Origin: a bacterium
GTDB lineage: Bacteria; Pseudomonadota; Gammaproteobacteria; Burkholderiales; Thiobacillaceae
NCBI GenBank assembly: GCA_009772925.1
Contig: WOUQ01000001.1
Location: 124,001-188,000, forward strand
Length of the DNA: 64,000 bases
Direction of reading: 5' to 3'
This document shows positions 42,991 to 54,326 of this stretch, piece by piece. Made by a program: the position numbers and the translations under genes. The notes under the pieces are model-generated. The model did no database searches. It was not told the DNA's origin and saw only the letters and a program-made list of their open reading frames with translations. Positions within the stretch are counted from its first letter, which is position 1, and every line of letters starts with the position of its first letter.

Positions 42991-42992
42991 CC

Positions 42993-43736
42993 ATGGATCG
43001 CGTCATCTACCTGGCCATGACCGGAGCGCGGGAAATCACCCGCCAGCAGGCGGTGGTGTCGCACAACCTGGCCAACATCTCCACGCATGGCTTCCGCCAG
43101 GAGCTCAACGTGTTCCGCGCCCTGCCGGTGGTGGGAGAGGGCGCGAAAACCCGGGCGTTCGTGGTGGAGACCACGCCGCGCACCGATTTCAGCCAGGGTG
43201 CCGTGCAGGTCACCGGCCGCGCGCTGGATGTGGCGGTGCAGGGTGCCGGCTGGATCGCGGTGCAGGACGCCGCCGGCCGGGAAGCCTATACCCGCATGGG
43301 CCACCTGCAGATCAGCCCGAACGGCATCCTGCAGACCACCAACGGCCTCAATCTGGTGGGCGATGCCGGGCCCCTGGCGGTGCCGCCCGACCAGGACGTG
43401 CTCATCGGCAAGGACGGCACCGTGTCCTCCATACCGATCGGCCAGAATCAGGCGGCGGTGGCCATCGTCGGCCGCATCAAGCTGGTGAATCCCGAGGAGA
43501 ACACCCTGAAGCGCGGCGAGGATGGCCTGTTCCGCGTCGAAGGCGGCCGGCCCGTGCCTGCCGACGAGAACATCCAGCTCATCGCCGGAGCTCTGGAAAC
43601 CAGCAACGTCAATGCCGCCGAAACCCTGGTGAACATGGTGAGCCTGGCGCGTCAGTACGAAATGCAGATGAAGGTCCTGAGCGCCGCCCAGGAGAACCAC
43701 CGCATCTCCGACAAGATTTTGACCATGACCTTCTGA
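42993..43736 (+). CDS. flgF: Flagellar basal-body rod protein FlgF
   Basis: A 247-residue distal-type rod protein. N-terminal [38 protein letters not shown] and C-terminal [28 protein letters not shown] are the family ends, and [12 protein letters not shown] is FlgF-like. The start matches the family N terminus, but no ribosome-binding sequence is visible in the 20 nt upstream; the small ORF before it may couple translation. Confidence 0.96.
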   Translation: MDRVIYLAMTGAREITRQQAVVSHNLANISTHGFRQELNVFRALPVVGEGAKTRAFVVETTPRTDFSQGAVQVTGRALDVAVQGAGWIAVQDAAGREAYTRMGHLQISPNGILQTTNGLNLVGDAGPLAVPPDQDVLIGKDGTVSSIPIGQNQAAVAIVGRIKLVNPEENTLKRGEDGLFRVEGGRPVPADENIQLIAGALETSNVNAAETLVNMVSLARQYEMQMKVLSAAQENHRISDKILTMTF

Positions 43737-43749
43737 GCCAGGATCCGCC

Positions 43750-44535
43750 ATGCTCCGTTCCCTGCACATCTCCCGCACCGGCCTCGACGTCCAGCAGACC
43801 AGCCTGGACGTGATCTCCAACAACCTCGCCAACGTCTCCACCACCGGCTTCAAGCGCGGCCGCGCGGTGTTCGAGGACCTGCTCTACCAGATCATCCGCC
43901 AGCCCGGCGCCCAGTCGTCGCAGCAGACCCAGCTGCCGTCCGGCCTGCAACTCGGCGTCGGTGCGCGGGTCGTCGCCACCGAGCGCATCTTCACCCAGGG
44001 CAGCCTGAACATGACCGGCAACGGCCTCGACGTCGCCATCAGCGGCCGTGGTTTCTTCCAGATCCAGAGGCTGGACGGCAGTACCGCCTACACCCGCGAC
44101 GGCGCCTTCCAGGTCGACAGCAATGGGAATCTGGTCACCTCCAGCGGTTATCTGGTCCTGCCCAACATGCAGATCCCGCCGGATACCCTGGCCGTCACCA
44201 TCGCCAAGGACGGCGTGGTCAGCGTCACCCAGCCCGGCAATCCCAACACCGTGACCCAGCTTGGCCAGATCCAGCTGGCCAACTTCATCAATCCGGCCGG
44301 CCTGCAAAGCCAGGGCGAGAACCTGTTCATCGAGACCGCCGCGTCCGGCACGCCGCAGGTCAACAATCCCGGCGACAGCGGGGTGGGGGTGCTCAACCAG
44401 ACTTACCTGGAAACCTCCAACGTCAACGTGGCCGAGGAACTGGTCAACATGATCATCACCCAGCGCGCCTACGAGCTGAATTCCCGCGCCATCACCACCT
44501 CCGATCAGATGCTGCAGCGTCTGACGCAGATCTGA
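43750..44535 (+). CDS. flgG: Flagellar basal-body distal rod protein FlgG
   Basis: The 261-residue distal rod subunit, of standard length. [47 protein letters not shown] is the diagnostic N terminus with the FlgG-specific extension; the C terminus [39 protein letters not shown] is nearly invariant in the family. It starts 13 nt after flgF. Confidence 0.98.
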   Translation: MLRSLHISRTGLDVQQTSLDVISNNLANVSTTGFKRGRAVFEDLLYQIIRQPGAQSSQQTQLPSGLQLGVGARVVATERIFTQGSLNMTGNGLDVAISGRGFFQIQRLDGSTAYTRDGAFQVDSNGNLVTSSGYLVLPNMQIPPDTLAVTIAKDGVVSVTQPGNPNTVTQLGQIQLANFINPAGLQSQGENLFIETAASGTPQVNNPGDSGVGVLNQTYLETSNVNVAEELVNMIITQRAYELNSRAITTSDQMLQRLTQI

Positions 44536-44567
44536 TGAGGCGGGGCGTGGGAATCAAGGAGAACGCC

Positions 44568-45242
44568 ATGAGAACCGCGATCGCGCTGTTCGCCGCCGCC
44601 CTGCTGGCAGGCTGCGCCACGCCGCCGCCGGCGACCGCCATCAAGGAGCCCTTCAGCGTGCGCCCCGAGCCCCTGGTCCAGGTTTCCACCAATGGCGCCA
44701 TCTACCAGCTCGACAACCGGCCGCGGCCGCCCCTGGTGCTGTTCGAGGACCGTCGCGCGCGCCACGTCGGCGATACCCTCACCGTGCAGCTGGTGGAGAA
44801 GACCGAGGCCAAGCGCAAGTCCGACACCACCGACGAGCGCAAGGCCAACGCCGACATCAGTGTGCCCAGCCCCTTTATCCTGGGCCGCGGTCCGGTATTC
44901 GGCGAAACAACCTGGAATCCCTCTTCCAACAGCAAGCTGGAGTTCAAGGACAACCAGACCAACTCGAACGAGGTGAAGGGCGCCATCACCGTGACGGTGG
45001 TCGAGGTCCTGGCCAACGGCAACCTGGTGGTGGCGGGGGAGAACCAGATCGCCATCAACAGCGACACCGAATACATCCGTCTCAGCGGCATCGTCCAGCC
45101 GTCCCGCATCCGCGCCGACAACAGCGTGCTCTCCACCCAGCTGGCCAACGTCAAGTTCGAGTCGAAGAACACCCAGAGCATGGACACGGCCCAGGTGGGC
45201 AGCATGATGGCCAGGTTCTTCCTGACCCTGCTGCCGTTCTGA
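44568..45242 (+). CDS. flgH: Flagellar L-ring lipoprotein FlgH
   Basis: The 224-residue outer-membrane bushing protein of the flagellar rod. I chose ATG 44568, preceded by AAGGAGA, because it starts a short lipoprotein signal with lipobox LAGC (Cys17); an ATG 11 codons upstream overlaps flgG and lacks a good site. LFEDRRARHVGDTLTVQLVEKTEAKR and the C-terminal SMMARFFLTLLPF are typical of FlgH. Confidence 0.96.
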   Translation: MRTAIALFAAALLAGCATPPPATAIKEPFSVRPEPLVQVSTNGAIYQLDNRPRPPLVLFEDRRARHVGDTLTVQLVEKTEAKRKSDTTDERKANADISVPSPFILGRGPVFGETTWNPSSNSKLEFKDNQTNSNEVKGAITVTVVEVLANGNLVVAGENQIAINSDTEYIRLSGIVQPSRIRADNSVLSTQLANVKFESKNTQSMDTAQVGSMMARFFLTLLPF

Positions 45243-45279
45243 GATCAGGGTTCAGGTTACGGGTTACAGGAGACAGAAC

Positions 45280-46398
45280 ATGACCAGGCACTGGGGCGGA
45301 CGAGGATGGGGGCAGGCACTGGCGGTTTTTCTGCTCTCTGTAAGCTGTATCCTGAAACCCGAACCCGGCTACGCGCAGCGTATCAAGGACCTTGCCAATA
45401 TCGCCGGCGTGCGCAGCAACCAGCTGGTGGGCTACGGCGTCGTCGTCGGCCTGGACAACACCGGTGACACCCTCAACCTCACCGGCCTGACCCTGTCCAA
45501 CGTGATGTCGGTCCTCGGACTGGTGCCGACCCAGGGTTTCCAGACCAAGAGCGCCGCCTCGGTGATGGTCACCGCCACCCTGCCGCCGTTCGCCAAGCCG
45601 GGGCAGACCATCGACGTCACCGTCTCCGCGCTGGGCGGTGCCAAGAGCCTGCGCGGCGGCACCCTGGTGCTGACCCCGCTCAAGGGCGGTGACGGTCAGA
45701 TTTACGCCATGGCCCAGGGCAACCTGCTGGTGGGTGGCGCGGGCGGTTCCGCCGGCGGTTCCTCGGTACAGGTCAACCACCTGTCCGCCGGCCGCATTCC
45801 CGCCGGCGCCACGGTCGAGCGGGTGGTACAGACGCAGGTGGGGCAGGGCGATTTCATCGAACTGGAACTGAAAGAGACCGATTTCACCACCGCCAGCCGC
45901 GTCTCCGACGCCATCGAACTGAATTTCGGCAAGGGCGTTGCCATTGCCCTGGATGCGCGCCGCATTCAGGTGAAGGCGCCGGCCGACCCCGGGCAGCGCG
46001 TGGCCTTCCTGTCGCGCCTGGAAAACCTGACCCTGACCCCGGCCAGCCCGACGCCCAAGGTCATCATCAACCCGCGCACCGGCTCGGTGGTGATGAATCA
46101 GCTGGTCACCCTCGACTCCTGCGCCATCGCCCACGGCAGCCTGTCGGTGGTGGTCACCAGCGAGCAGCGCGTATCCCAGCCCGCTCCCTTCGGCGCGGGA
46201 CAGACCGTGGTCACCGAACAGGCCGACGTGCAGGTGAAGAAGGAGAGCGGCGAACTGGTTGTCCTGCCCGCTTCAGCCACGCTCAACGATGTGGTCAAGG
46301 CCCTCAACGCGGTCGGCGCCACGCCGCAGGACCTGCTCGCCATCCTGCAGGCGATGAAGGCGTCCGGCGCGCTGAAGGCCGACCTCGAGGTGATCTGA
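45280..46398 (+). CDS. flgI: Flagellar P-ring protein FlgI
   Basis: The 372-residue periplasmic P-ring subunit. A signal peptide ends near GYA|QRIKD (about residue 32). RIKDLANIAGVRSNQLVGYGVVVGLDNTGD and the C-terminal TLNDVVKALNAVGATPQDLLAILQAMKASGALKADLEVI are the family hallmarks. ACAGGAGA lies before the ATG. FlgA, its assembly chaperone, is encoded divergently 7 kb upstream. Confidence 0.97.
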   Translation: MTRHWGGRGWGQALAVFLLSVSCILKPEPGYAQRIKDLANIAGVRSNQLVGYGVVVGLDNTGDTLNLTGLTLSNVMSVLGLVPTQGFQTKSAASVMVTATLPPFAKPGQTIDVTVSALGGAKSLRGGTLVLTPLKGGDGQIYAMAQGNLLVGGAGGSAGGSSVQVNHLSAGRIPAGATVERVVQTQVGQGDFIELELKETDFTTASRVSDAIELNFGKGVAIALDARRIQVKAPADPGQRVAFLSRLENLTLTPASPTPKVIINPRTGSVVMNQLVTLDSCAIAHGSLSVVVTSEQRVSQPAPFGAGQTVVTEQADVQVKKESGELVVLPASATLNDVVKALNAVGATPQDLLAILQAMKASGALKADLEVI

Positions 46399-46402
46399 TT
46401 CC

Positions 46403-47341
46403 ATGCTCGCCGCGCCGGAAACCCTCGCCGTCGATCTCTCGGGTGCCCGCGCCCTGAAGCTGCGCGCCAGTTCCGGCGATCCGGCCGCACTGCGCGATGC
46501 CGCCAAGCAGTTCGAGGCGATGATGATCACGCAGATGCTGAAGACCCTGCGCGAGACCCGCTTCAACGACGAGGACGACCCCATGACCGGGGGCGAGAGC
46601 ATGAAGCTCTACCAGGGCTTGCTCGACCAGCAGTGGGCCGCGCGCATGACGGAGGGCCGTGGCCTGGGTTTCGCCGACATGCTGGCGCGCCATCTCGAGC
46701 GCCAGGCCGGTGTGCCCGCAGGGGCCTCGGAACGCCCGCCCAGCCCGCCAGTCTCCCCGCAGGGCGCAGGCTTGGCCCCGCTATCGGCACCCCCTGCCGC
46801 CGCCATCCCGGCCACCGCGGCAAGCGTCCAGGATGCCAAGCCGGCCAGCCTTGCCGCGGAACCCGCGGCGACAAGCGTGGCCGAGCGCAAACGCCGCTTC
46901 CTCGAGGCCCTGCGTCCCCACGCCGAAGCGGCGGAGGCCGCCACCGGCGTGCCGGCGCGCTTCATCCTGGCGCAGGCGGCCCTGGAATCCGGCTGGGGCG
47001 AGCGGCAGATCCGCGCCGCCGACGGCACGCAGAGCCACAACCTGTTCGGCATCAAGGCGGGCAAGGGCTGGACCGGCGAGGCGGTGGAAACCGACACCAC
47101 CGAATATCGCCAGGGTGTGGCGATGAAGCTGGCGCAGCGCTTCCGCGCCTATCCCGATTACGCCGCCGCCTTCGCCGACCACGCCCAACTGCTGCGCAGC
47201 CGCTACGCCGAGGCGGTGCGCGCGGGCGACGACGCGGCCGGCTTCGCGCGTGGCCTGGCGCAGGGCGGCTATGCCACCGACCCGGCCTATGCCGGCAAAT
47301 TGCAGTCCGTCATCGCCAGCGTGGCGATGGCGGGAGTGTGA
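46403..47341 (+). CDS. flgJ: Flagellar rod-cap/peptidoglycan hydrolase FlgJ (two-domain form)
   Basis: A 312-residue fusion. The N-terminal rod-binding domain (about 25-100; KQFEAMMITQMLKTLRET, DQQWAARM) caps the growing rod. After a Pro/Ala/Ser-rich linker (about 108-152) comes a glucosaminidase-type domain (about 160-310; RFILAQAALESGWGERQI with the likely catalytic Glu, then NLFGIKAGKGW) that opens the peptidoglycan. The start at 46403 lies 4 nt after flgI; no strong ribosome-binding site is seen. Confidence 0.95.
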   Translation: MLAAPETLAVDLSGARALKLRASSGDPAALRDAAKQFEAMMITQMLKTLRETRFNDEDDPMTGGESMKLYQGLLDQQWAARMTEGRGLGFADMLARHLERQAGVPAGASERPPSPPVSPQGAGLAPLSAPPAAAIPATAASVQDAKPASLAAEPAATSVAERKRRFLEALRPHAEAAEAATGVPARFILAQAALESGWGERQIRAADGTQSHNLFGIKAGKGWTGEAVETDTTEYRQGVAMKLAQRFRAYPDYAAAFADHAQLLRSRYAEAVRAGDDAAGFARGLAQGGYATDPAYAGKLQSVIASVAMAGV

Positions 47342-47378
47342 CGGCAGAAGCCGTCGAGACAGGTAACAGGAGGTTGCC

Positions 47379-49061
47379 ATGGGAACAGGAATTCTGGGAA
47401 TCGCGGTATCGGGCCTGAATGCGGCCCAGGCGGGCATACGCGCCACCCAGCAGAACATCGCCAACGTCAATACCGAGGGCTATCGCCGCCAGGAACTGCT
47501 GCAGTCCACGCAAAGGCCGCAGCTCACCGGCTATGGCTACGTCGGCAACGGCGTCGCGGTGGACGCGGTACGGCAGCAGTACAACCGCTTTCTCGACAAC
47601 GAGGTGCTGCACAACCAGGCCCAGTATGCCCACTACCAGGCGTCCTCCAGCCGCTCGGCCCTGATCGACAAGCTGCTGGGCAGTGAGTCCACCGGCCTCA
47701 ACGCCAGCCTCAGCCGTTTCTTCGCGGCCACCCAGGAAGTCGCCAACGACCCCGCCAGCAGCGCGACGCGGCAGAACCTGCTGTCCGCCGGCGAGAACCT
47801 GGCCGGTCGCTTCAACCAGCTGGCCGGTCAGCTGCAGGCACAGCGCACTGCCACGAACCAGGACGCGAGCGGTCTTGCCACGCGCATCAACGTGCTGGCC
47901 GGGCAGATCGCCCAGGCCAACACCGCCATTGCCCAGAACCGCGCCACCACGGGCCAGCCGGCCAACGATCTGGTGGACGCGCGCGACCAGCTGGTGGAGG
48001 AGTTGAGCAAGCTGGTGGACGTCAGCCGCCAGGACCAGGGTAACGGCGTCGTCAACGTCTTCATCGGTGGCGGCCAGGCGCTGGTGCTGGGGCAGGAGGT
48101 CCGCCGCCTGAACCTGGTGGCGAACGCCGCCGATCCCGCGTTGTACGACCCGGCCATCAACCTGTCGTTCGAGCGTTACAGCAGCATCCTCGCCGATCCG
48201 CAGGCGCGCGTCGTCACCTCCGGCGCCGCCAGCCTGGCGGACCGGGTATCCGGCGGCGAACTCGGCGGCGTGCTGTCCTATCGTGACGGCACCCTGCTGC
48301 CCGCGCTGCGCGACCTCGATCGTGTCGCCCTGCTACTGGCCAGCGCGGTCAACAACGTGCATCGGGCCGGCCTGGACTACAACCTGAATGCCGGCGGAGA
48401 TTTCTTCAGCAACCCGGTGGTGCCGCAGGGTGCCAGCGTCGGCGCACTGCACATGACGGTGACCGACGACAGCCTGCTGGATCCCGTCGGCTACGAGATT
48501 TCGCTGGCGGGTGGGGTGTATACGGTGACCGAGCTGTCGACCGGTACGGCTACCAACCATGCCAATCTGGCCGCCGTGAACGCAGGCGGTTACGGTTTCA
48601 CCCTGGCCGCCGGCGTACCGGCCCCCGCCAACGGCGAGAGCTGGCGCATTGCCGACAGCGCCCGCAACATGGCCATGGCCCTCAACAACACCAGCCAGAT
48701 TGCCGCCGCCCAAGCCGGCGCCACCGGACCGGGTAACAACGTCAACGCATTGGCTCTGGCCGACCTGCAAACCACCTCGCTGCTGAACTTCAGCGCCGGC
48801 GGCTTCACCGACACCCTGGCCGCCGCCTACAACAAGATGGTCAACCGCACCGCCAGCCTGGCTGCGCAGGACGACCTCAACCTGCGCGCCTTCGACACCC
48901 TGCGGCAGTCGGCCGTGGATGCCCGGCAGAGCCAGGTGGGGGTGAACCTGGACGAGGAGGCGGTGAACCTGGTGCGCTATCAGCAGGCCTATCAGGCCTC
49001 GGCGCGGGCCATGCAGATCGCCGCCAGCCTGTTCGAGGAACTGCTTGGCGCGGTCCGCTGA
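47379..49061 (+). CDS. flgK: Flagellar hook-associated protein 1 FlgK
   Basis: The 560-residue first hook-filament junction protein. The N terminus ILGIAVSGLNAAQAGIRATQQNIANVNTEGYRRQE and C terminus NLDEEAVNLVRYQQAYQASARAMQIAASLFEELLGAVR form the conserved terminal helices; the long middle contains the FlgK coiled coil (about 120-210). Exported with the help of FlgN. AGGAGG-type sequence precedes the ATG. Confidence 0.96.
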   Translation: MGTGILGIAVSGLNAAQAGIRATQQNIANVNTEGYRRQELLQSTQRPQLTGYGYVGNGVAVDAVRQQYNRFLDNEVLHNQAQYAHYQASSSRSALIDKLLGSESTGLNASLSRFFAATQEVANDPASSATRQNLLSAGENLAGRFNQLAGQLQAQRTATNQDASGLATRINVLAGQIAQANTAIAQNRATTGQPANDLVDARDQLVEELSKLVDVSRQDQGNGVVNVFIGGGQALVLGQEVRRLNLVANAADPALYDPAINLSFERYSSILADPQARVVTSGAASLADRVSGGELGGVLSYRDGTLLPALRDLDRVALLLASAVNNVHRAGLDYNLNAGGDFFSNPVVPQGASVGALHMTVTDDSLLDPVGYEISLAGGVYTVTELSTGTATNHANLAAVNAGGYGFTLAAGVPAPANGESWRIADSARNMAMALNNTSQIAAAQAGATGPGNNVNALALADLQTTSLLNFSAGGFTDTLAAAYNKMVNRTASLAAQDDLNLRAFDTLRQSAVDARQSQVGVNLDEEAVNLVRYQQAYQASARAMQIAASLFEELLGAVR

Positions 49062-49088
49062 GACGTTACCGCCACGGGAGACTGAATC

Positions 49089-50030
49089 ATGATGCGCATC
49101 GACTCGATGACTTTTTACACCACCAGCCTGCTCGGCATTCGCGACAACCAGGCGAGCATTGCCCGGCTCAGCGAGCAGATCGCCACGGGGCGCAATTTCC
49201 TGGCGCCGAAGGACGATCCCCTCGCCACCCAGAAAATTCTCGATCTCGGCGACCGCCTGGCCACGCGCGCGCAGTACGCCGCCAACCAGACCAAGGCGGA
49301 AATCGCCCTGAACTACGAAAGCACGGTGCTGAACGAATTCGAAAGCGCCCTGCGGCGCGCGCGCGGCCTGCTGGTGGGAGTCAGCAACAACTTCGACGCC
49401 GCCACGCGCGACGGTCACGCCCAGCAGTTGCGCGGCGTCTTCAACCAGTTGCTGGACCTCGCCAACACGCGCGATCCATCCGGCAACTACATCTTCGCCG
49501 GCGACCGCACCACCACCCGGCCCTATGACAACCCCGGCGGCGGTATTCCGCCCGCCGGTACGGCTTCCACCTTCAACGGATCGGCCTCCACCCGTGCGAT
49601 GGAGGTGGATCCCGGCCGCCGCGTGCAGATCAACGACAACCTGAACACGGTGATACAGGCCGGTGGCGGCGCCGGCGTGGATCTGCTGCAGACCCTCGAC
49701 GAAGCCAGCGTTCGCCTGCCGGTCAGCGTGCCGCCGGGCGCCGTTCCGGACCAGGCCACCCTGGACGGCTATGTGCAGACCTTGGATGCCGCCCTCACCG
49801 CGCTGTCGCGCATCCAGCATCGTGTCGCCGGCGCGCGCACCGAGCTGGCGGACCTGATGGTCACCACCAAAGGCCTGCAAACCCTGGAGCAGAACGCGCT
49901 CAGCGACCTCATTCTGGTGGACCAGGCCAGCGCCATCATGAGCCTGCAGACGCGGCAAACCACGCTGGAAGCGGCGCAACGCGCCTATGCCCTGACCTCG
50001 GGACTGTCGCTGTTCAATTTCCTCGGCTAA
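49089..50030 (+). CDS. flgL: Flagellar hook-associated protein 3 FlgL
   Basis: A 313-residue flagellin-related junction protein. The N-terminal half has LSEQIATGRNFLAPKDDPLATQKILDLGDRL, and the C terminus LEQNALSDLILVDQASAIMSLQTRQTTLEAAQRAYALTSGLSLFNFLG is the flagellin-like D0 helix. A second ATG lies one codon in. Last gene of the flg operon; a hairpin-rich gap follows. Confidence 0.95.
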   Translation: MMRIDSMTFYTTSLLGIRDNQASIARLSEQIATGRNFLAPKDDPLATQKILDLGDRLATRAQYAANQTKAEIALNYESTVLNEFESALRRARGLLVGVSNNFDAATRDGHAQQLRGVFNQLLDLANTRDPSGNYIFAGDRTTTRPYDNPGGGIPPAGTASTFNGSASTRAMEVDPGRRVQINDNLNTVIQAGGGAGVDLLQTLDEASVRLPVSVPPGAVPDQATLDGYVQTLDAALTALSRIQHRVAGARTELADLMVTTKGLQTLEQNALSDLILVDQASAIMSLQTRQTTLEAAQRAYALTSGLSLFNFLG

Positions 50031-50297
50031 CGGACATGACTTTGAGAAGACGCCCCGAAGCATGAATACCCTAAAGAGCTTAAAAGTCATGCCCGTTTCC
50101 CTCACCCCCAGCCCCCGCTCCGCGTCCCACGGCTGGCGCTGTATCGCCAGCCGGCTGCGAGGGCGGAATGCTGTGCATTCCGAATTTCCCTCTCGCCCCG
50201 CTTGCGGGAGAGGGGAGCTTCGAGAAGTCGCATCGCGACTTTCACGTTAGAGCTGCGCGGCGGCGCGGAGCGCCTGGCCCTGGGCTAGACTCCGCGC
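50031..50297. repeat. Hairpin cluster after flgL
   Basis: This gap holds CATGACTTT (50035-50043) / AAAGTCATG (50083-50091); CGGCTGGCG/CGCCAGCCG with a 6-nt loop; CGGAATGC/GCATTCCG with a 3-nt loop; an imperfect CCTCTC...GAGAGG hairpin; and AAGTCGC/GCGACTT with a 3-nt loop. The C-rich start (from 50098) and the CCGCTTGCGGGAGAGGGG end resemble the composite element at 13448-13537, with other palindromes inside. No long T-run and no gene is seen. Confidence 0.7.
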
Positions 50298-52256
<1,959 letters not shown>

Positions 52257-52357
52257 GCCTGGGTGCAAACACCTTTTGCCGTCTTGTTCATGGTCTATGC
52301 TGGAAGTGAGTCTCCCGTGTTTTCATAAGCTTGCGAGAGATTCTTAAGGAGGACATG

Positions 52358-52663
52358 ATGATTAGGCTGAGTTGTTGGGTCGGCGCGAAATACGGTCAGG
52401 TTCCACCTGACATGGCTTCGTCGAGGCCGATATCCCTACGCAACGATTTTCCCCCGGATGTGGAGGGTGCCGAGGCCGACCGGCTCGGTTTTTCCAGCGC
52501 CGCGTCGACGTTGCTGATGCATTTCGTGGAAGATAACGAGGCGTCCGCATCGCGCGAGGCCGGGGACGCGTCCGTGTTGGCCGCCAGCTTGCCTGCCCTC
52601 GTGCACCGTATCGACGAGGCTCTTGACCGGCGCCCGGGCAGGACGCGCGCAGCAGGCTCGTGA
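52358..52663 (+). CDS. Small hypothetical protein with a strong ribosome-binding site
   Basis: A 101-residue protein, not recognised. I chose ATG 52358 because a perfect AAGGAGG (52346-52352) lies 5 nt upstream; the ATG one codon earlier would be too close. The N terminus MIRLSCWVGAKYG is short and mildly hydrophobic; the rest is polar and Ser/Ala/Asp-rich and may be partly disordered. Its stop overlaps the GTG start of the HIRAN gene, so the two form a unit between yoaA and tsaB. Confidence 0.6.
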   Translation: MIRLSCWVGAKYGQVPPDMASSRPISLRNDFPPDVEGAEADRLGFSSAASTLLMHFVEDNEASASREAGDASVLAASLPALVHRIDEALDRRPGRTRAAGS

Positions 52664-53097
52664 AATTCCGGTTTTTTGATGCGCGACGGCGCGGGCTGCA
52701 TTGCCTGCTGGCGATGCTGGCCTGCGCGGCAGCCTCGCTGCATGCCGGGACGCCCGCCGCGCCGCTGGCGGATGCTTCCACCCGGCAGATCCTGCAAACC
52801 TCCCCCCTGGCCGGCTTCCAGCACTACGCCGGGCGCGCCCTGTTTCCCCTGATGCGCGTGGGCGATCCGCTTACGCTGCACCGCGAACCCGATAACCCGC
52901 ATGACCCGCGCGCCGTGCGCGTCGAATGGCATGGCGCGCAGATCGGCTACGCGCCGCGCGCGGACAACGTCGACCTGGCCCGGCTGATGGACCGCGGCGC
53001 GGCGGTGGCGGCGCGCATCCTGCACCTGCAGAAAAGCCGCGATCCTTGGAAGCGGGTGATGATGGAGATCTACATCCTGGAACCCGGCGCCCGCTGA
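52660..53097 (+). CDS. Exported HIRAN-domain protein
   Basis: A 145-residue protein consisting of a signal peptide (about 1-29, ending SLHA|G) and one HIRAN domain (about 45-140), seen in AGFQHYAGRALFPLMRVGDPLTLHREPDNPHDPRAVRVEW and GAQIGYAPRADN. HIRAN domains in SWI/SNF and repair proteins bind DNA ends, so a stand-alone, apparently secreted copy is unusual. GTG start overlaps the upstream stop (GTGA). Function unknown. Confidence 0.8.
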   Translation: MKFRFFDARRRGLHCLLAMLACAAASLHAGTPAAPLADASTRQILQTSPLAGFQHYAGRALFPLMRVGDPLTLHREPDNPHDPRAVRVEWHGAQIGYAPRADNVDLARLMDRGAAVAARILHLQKSRDPWKRVMMEIYILEPGAR

Positions 53098-53181
53098 CCG
53101 CTGGCCGTGCGCGTTGCCGTGAGCCGCCGCGCGATGCGCGAGGGCGGTAGAATCGCGCATCCGCCTCCCGCCGCCCAGACC

Positions 53182-53865
53182 TTGCAACTCCTCGCCTTCG
53201 ACACCGCCACCGAATGGTGTACCGCCGCCCTCTGGCGGGACGGCTCTGTCAGTGTGCGCGAAGTGCACGCCGGGCAAAGGCATTCCGATCTGCTGGTGCC
53301 CATGCTCATGGACCTGCTGGCCGAGGCCGGCCTCGGCCTGCGCGACCTCGACGGCCTCGCCTATGGCATGGGCCCCGGTTCCTTCACCGGCCTGCGCATC
53401 GCCTGCGGTGTCGCCCAGGGCCTGGCGCTGGGCGCCGACCTGCCGGTGCTGGGCGTCTCCACCCTGGAAGCCGTGGCCGAGGAATGCGGCGGCGAGGGCG
53501 TCGCGGTCTGCCTGGATGCGCGCATGCGCGAGGTCTATGCCGGCCTTTACCGGCGTCACCAAGAGGGCTGGCAATGCCTGGCCGGTCCTCGGGTCTGTCC
53601 TCCCGACCAGGCGCCATTGCCGGAGGAGGAGGCTTACGTGGGCGCCGGCTCCGGCTTCGCCGCCTACCCCGAACTGGAGGCGCGCTATGCCGGCCGCCTC
53701 GCGCGCATCGACGCGGCCGCCATCCCGCATGCCCGCGCCATCGCCCGCCTGGCCGCGCCCCGCTTCGCGCGCGGCGAGGGCCTGCCGGCCGAAGCCGCCG
53801 AGCCGCTGTACATCCGCGACAAGGTGGCGCTGAAGATCCACGAGCGCACCGCGAAATCGACATGA
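53182..53865 (+). CDS. tsaB: tRNA threonylcarbamoyladenosine biosynthesis protein TsaB
   Basis: An ASKHA-fold partner of TsaD needed for the t6A37 modification of ANN-decoding tRNAs. LLAFDTATEWC at the N terminus and YGMGPGSFTGLRIACGVAQGLALG are diagnostic. The start is uncertain: TTG 53182 gives the family N terminus and follows a -10-like TAGAAT (53148-53153); GTG 53107 or ATG 53134 would add 25 or 16 unconserved residues. It overlaps rimI by 4 nt; tsaB-rimI pairing is widespread. Confidence 0.92.
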   Translation: MQLLAFDTATEWCTAALWRDGSVSVREVHAGQRHSDLLVPMLMDLLAEAGLGLRDLDGLAYGMGPGSFTGLRIACGVAQGLALGADLPVLGVSTLEAVAEECGGEGVAVCLDARMREVYAGLYRRHQEGWQCLAGPRVCPPDQAPLPEEEAYVGAGSGFAAYPELEARYAGRLARIDAAAIPHARAIARLAAPRFARGEGLPAEAAEPLYIRDKVALKIHERTAKST

Positions 53866-54326
53866 GCGCCGTCCTCAAGCCGCTGGAATTCGATTTCCGC
53901 CCCATGCTGCGCGAGGACCTGGAGGCGGTCGTGCGCATCGAACGCGCCGCCTATCCCTATCCCTGGACCCTCGGCAATTTCCGCGATTGTCTGGATTCCG
54001 GCTATGCCTGCTGGGTGTCCGAACTGGACGGGCAACTGACCGGTTACTGGATCATGATGCTGGCCGCGGGCGAGGGCCATATCCTCAACTGCTGCGTGGC
54101 GCCGGCCTGGCAGGGCCGCGGCTTCGGCCGGCATCTGGTGGAGCACATGATCGACAGCGCGCGCGCCCACAACACCGAATTCCTGTTCCTGGAGGTGCGC
54201 CCCAGCAACCGTCCGGCCCTGGGTCTCTATCAGCGCCTGGGCTTCGCCACCGTCGGCCTGCGCAAGGCTTATTACCCGGCCGACCAGGGCCAGGAGGACG
54301 CCGTCGTCATGAGGCTGGACTTGTGA
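53862..54326 (+). CDS. rimI: Ribosomal protein S18 N-alpha-acetyltransferase RimI
   Basis: The 154-residue GNAT enzyme acetylates the N-terminal alanine of S18 using acetyl-CoA. The CoA-binding motif is VAPAWQGRGFGRHLVEHMI, followed by LEVRPSNRPALGLYQRLGFATVGLRKAYY, the characteristic RimI C-terminal half. Overlaps tsaB upstream and the uracil-DNA glycosylase GTG downstream by 4 nt each. Confidence 0.94.
   Translation: MSAVLKPLEFDFRPMLREDLEAVVRIERAAYPYPWTLGNFRDCLDSGYACWVSELDGQLTGYWIMMLAAGEGHILNCCVAPAWQGRGFGRHLVEHMIDSARAHNTEFLFLEVRPSNRPALGLYQRLGFATVGLRKAYYPADQGQEDAVVMRLDL

Noticed and set aside
45243-45360. Possible inverted repeat between the flgH-flgI gap and the flgI signal-peptide region
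   Set aside because: The GGTTACGGGTTACAGG and CTGTATCCTGAAACCC stretches match only partly with several gaps; too weak to call.
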